Source: Mycolicibacter icosiumassiliensis (GTDB lineage: Bacteria > Actinomycetota > Actinomycetes > Mycobacteriales > Mycobacteriaceae). Taken from it: DNA of 64,000 bases. The translations under genes and the position numbers were made by a program. The stretch covers positions 2,405,673 through 2,469,672 of the forward strand of contig NZ_LT546166.1 in assembly GCF_900078685.2 (NCBI RefSeq), given 5' to 3'. Positions 61,976 through 64,000 of this stretch are shown piece after piece. Position 1 is the stretch's first letter. Each line of letters starts with the position of its first letter. The notes under the pieces are model-generated. The model saw nothing but the letters and a program-made list of their open reading frames with translations, had not been told where the DNA came from and did not search any database.

Positions 61976-63640
61976 GTGGAATTCAACCTCGCCCAAGTGT
62001 TCTCAGCAGTGGCGGCGGCCAATCCCGACCGGGACTGCATCGTCTTCGGCGACCGGCGATTCAGCTACCAGCAGATCGAGGACCGGTCTCGCCGGTTGGC
62101 GCGGGCGCTGCACGAGCGCGGCCTGGGCGCACGGCGCGAGCGGTCCGAGCTGGCTCCCGATGAATCGGGCCAGAGCCACCTCGCGCTGTACCTGGCCAAC
62201 GGCAACGAATATCTGGAAGGCATGCTCGGGGCCTACTACGCCCGGGTCGCGCCATTCAACGTCAACTACCGCTACGTCGCCGACGAACTGGTCTACCTGC
62301 TGACCAACGCCTCCACCGAGGCGATCATGTACCACGCCCGGTATGCCCCCACATTGGCCGAAGCGTTGCAGCAGGCCGGTGACCGGCTGCCCGCGATGCC
62401 GCTGATCCACGTCGACGACGATTCCGGCAATGCGCCGCTGCCCGGTGCGGTCCGCTACGAGGAGCTGCTGGCCGCCACCTCCGCCGAACCGTTGGGCCTG
62501 GAGCTGTCCCCGGACGACCTCTATGTGCTCTACACCGGTGGCACCACCGGCATGCCCAAGGGCGTGTTGTGGCGCCAGCACGACATCTTCATCAACGCGA
62601 TGGGCGGCCGTGAGTTCGGCACCGGTGCCGTGCCCACCACGTTGGAGGAGATCGTCGAACGCACCCGAGCGGCAGGGGCGGCAGGTTCGATGACGGTGGC
62701 ACCGTTGATGCACGGCGCTGCCCAGTGGGCGGCCTTCATCACGCTGCTGGGCGGGCGGCCGTTCGTGATGTCGGCGACCACCGACCGGTTCGACCCGGTC
62801 GGGACCTGGGAACTGGCGGCCAAGGAGCGGGTCATCTCGCTGTCGATCGTCGGCGATGCCTTCGCGCGTCCGCTCGCCGACGCGTTAGAAAACGCGGCAG
62901 CCGGGCACTATGACCTGTCGGGACTGTTCGTGCTGGCCAGCGGCGGTGCGCCGCTCACCGTGCCGATCAAGCAACGGATCTTGAATCTGCTGCCGCAGCT
63001 GTCGATCCTCGACGCCGGCGGCTCCTCGGAGACCGGGGCGCAGATGGGACAGACCACCAGCCGCGCGGTGGCATCCACCGGCCGCTTCACCCCGAACCCG
63101 GGCGCGGTCGTGGTCAGCGAGGACATGACCCGCATTCTCACGCCCGGCGACGACGAGATCGGCTGGCTGGCGCAGCAGGGATATGTGCCGCTGGGTTACC
63201 TCGGTGACCCGGAGAAATCCGCGCGCACCTTCCCGGTCATCGAGGGAATCCGGCATTCGGTCCCCGGTGACCGGGCGCGCTGGGACGCCGACGGCGGCAT
63301 CGAGCTGCTGGGCCGAGACTCGGTGACGATCAACTCCGGTGGCGAGAAGATCTTCGCCGAGGAGGTCGAAGCCGCGATCGCCCAGCACCCCGCGGTGTAC
63401 GACGTCGTGGTGGTGGGCCGGCCCAGCGAGCGGTGGGGCAACGAGGTCGTCGCGGTGGTGCAGCTGGCGCAGGGCGCCGACGCCGGGGCCGACGACATCG
63501 TCACCGAGGCCGCCAACTACATCGCGCGCTACAAGCTGCCCAAGGACGTGGTGTTCTGCGCAAAGGTGCAGCGCTCACCCTCGGGCAAGGCCGACTACCG
63601 CTGGGCCAAGGAACAGGCGCTCGCCGCGCACCAGGTCTGA
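61976..63640 (+). CDS. acyl-CoA synthetase (FadD19/FadD3-like)
   Basis: This 554-residue ANL enzyme has VLYTGGTTGMPKGVLWRQHDIF, DAGGSSETGAQMG, VPGDRARWDADGGIELLGRDSVTINSGGEKIFAEEVE and the A10 region VQRSPSGKADYRW. The overall pattern is close to the FadD19/FadD3 group that activates sterol side-chain or ring-derived acids; substrate is not determined. GTG 61976 follows GAGGAG. It is convergent with an enoyl-CoA hydratase gene, suggesting a shared beta-oxidation role. Confidence 0.87.
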   Translation: MEFNLAQVFSAVAAANPDRDCIVFGDRRFSYQQIEDRSRRLARALHERGLGARRERSELAPDESGQSHLALYLANGNEYLEGMLGAYYARVAPFNVNYRYVADELVYLLTNASTEAIMYHARYAPTLAEALQQAGDRLPAMPLIHVDDDSGNAPLPGAVRYEELLAATSAEPLGLELSPDDLYVLYTGGTTGMPKGVLWRQHDIFINAMGGREFGTGAVPTTLEEIVERTRAAGAAGSMTVAPLMHGAAQWAAFITLLGGRPFVMSATTDRFDPVGTWELAAKERVISLSIVGDAFARPLADALENAAAGHYDLSGLFVLASGGAPLTVPIKQRILNLLPQLSILDAGGSSETGAQMGQTTSRAVASTGRFTPNPGAVVVSEDMTRILTPGDDEIGWLAQQGYVPLGYLGDPEKSARTFPVIEGIRHSVPGDRARWDADGGIELLGRDSVTINSGGEKIFAEEVEAAIAQHPAVYDVVVVGRPSERWGNEVVAVVQLAQGADAGADDIVTEAANYIARYKLPKDVVFCAKVQRSPSGKADYRWAKEQALAAHQV

Positions 63641-63658
63641 GCGCCGGCCCGGCCCGGT

Positions 63659-64000
63659 TCAGCCGAACTGCGGCTTGCGCTTCTCTCGGATGGCGGCCAG
63701 GCCTTCGTGCACGTCGGGACCGGAGAAGCCGAGAAACTCCAGCCCCAGCGCGGTCTCGAAGGCCGGCGCGAACTGCCGATACCAATAGTTGAGGCTGTGC
63801 TTGGTGAAGCGGATCGCGTCCTGGGCGCCGTGCGCCAGATCGTCGGCGATGCGGGTCGCGGTGGCCAGCACCTCATCGTCGTCGACGCACTTGGAGACCA
63901 GGCCAATCCGTTCGGCCTCCTCGCCGTGCAGCGTCTCGCAGGTCAGCAGGTAGTACTTGGCCTTGGCCATGCCCACCAGCAGCGGCCAGCAGATCGCCGC
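63659..64000 (-). CDS. enoyl-CoA hydratase/isomerase, 3' part
   Basis: The last 113 codons of a crotonase-family protein are present; the gene continues past the window edge. Visible are [35 protein letters not shown] and a C-terminal end [20 protein letters not shown], both typical of EchA proteins. The catalytic N-terminal part is outside the window. Confidence 0.88.
   Translation of the reverse strand, partial: AAICWPLLVGMAKAKYYLLTCETLHGEEAERIGLVSKCVDDDEVLATATRIADDLAHGAQDAIRFTKHSLNYWYRQFAPAFETALGLEFLGFSGPDVHEGLAAIREKRKPQFG

Overview
The window is a contiguous piece of a mycobacterial chromosome. The high GC, the many GTG starts and the gene order all point to Mycobacteriaceae. The order follows, inverted, the M. 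tuberculosis block running from fadE20 (Rv2724c) down to clpC2 (Rv2667), with some genes missing. The species cannot be fixed from the sequence alone. Rv names are used from memory as orthology hints, not from a search.

Region 1 (about 1-29,700) is the conserved core: fadE20; an LGFP-repeat envelope protein; the SOS pair lexA/chiZ sharing a divergent promoter full of LexA boxes; nrdR; a nitrobindin; a PAC2 protein; sthA; ideR; sigB with an ECF-type promoter; small DUF proteins; an O-methyltransferase; sigA; ppgK; cei; a perfect CRP-type box; dut; the ceoB/ceoC Trk potassium regulators; an APC permease; a TrmA-type RNA methyltransferase; and dxs. chiZ appears frameshifted. suhB, which M. tuberculosis has between cei and ppgK, is absent.

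Region 2 (about 29,700-38,550) is an accessory island between dxs and the rnd-like exonuclease gene, which are near neighbours in M. tuberculosis. It holds two short-chain dehydrogenases, an acyl-CoA synthetase coupled to a cytochrome P450, a small membrane protein, a VOC protein, two TetR remnants, an SDR remnant and a complete IS6110-like IS3-family element. Three copies of one palindromic operator tie the island together, two of them sitting at the start point of near-identical TTGACG-N17-TAATNT promoters. The island looks like a small catabolic or detoxification regulon whose local repressor was cut by the IS.

Region 3 (about 38,550-53,000) returns to core: a PACE-type efflux protein, RNase D-like exonuclease, DUF3000, an 80-bp VNTR, the haem genes hemE-hemY-chdC (coproporphyrin-dependent route), a secreted histidine-phosphatase-like protein, the ribD-Rv2672-aftC-msrB operon, a ZapE/AFG1-type ATPase, an MPT63-like exported protein, clpC2 with a paired operator, and a lipoprotein. 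A 41-58 bp interspersed repeat lies exactly at gene stop codons in two places (21.1 kb and 50.9 kb).

Region 4 (about 53,000-64,000) has a ClC chloride transporter, four tRNA genes (Val, Cys, Gly and a divergent Val) with terminators, an integrase remnant beside the second tRNA-Val, a three-gene type VII-secretion-related set (small target-like protein, DUF1023 hydrolase, LppJ-like lipoprotein), a diiron-type hydrolase, a two-repeat ABM-like protein, a DedA membrane protein, an acyl-CoA synthetase and the 3' part of an enoyl-CoA hydratase running off the edge.
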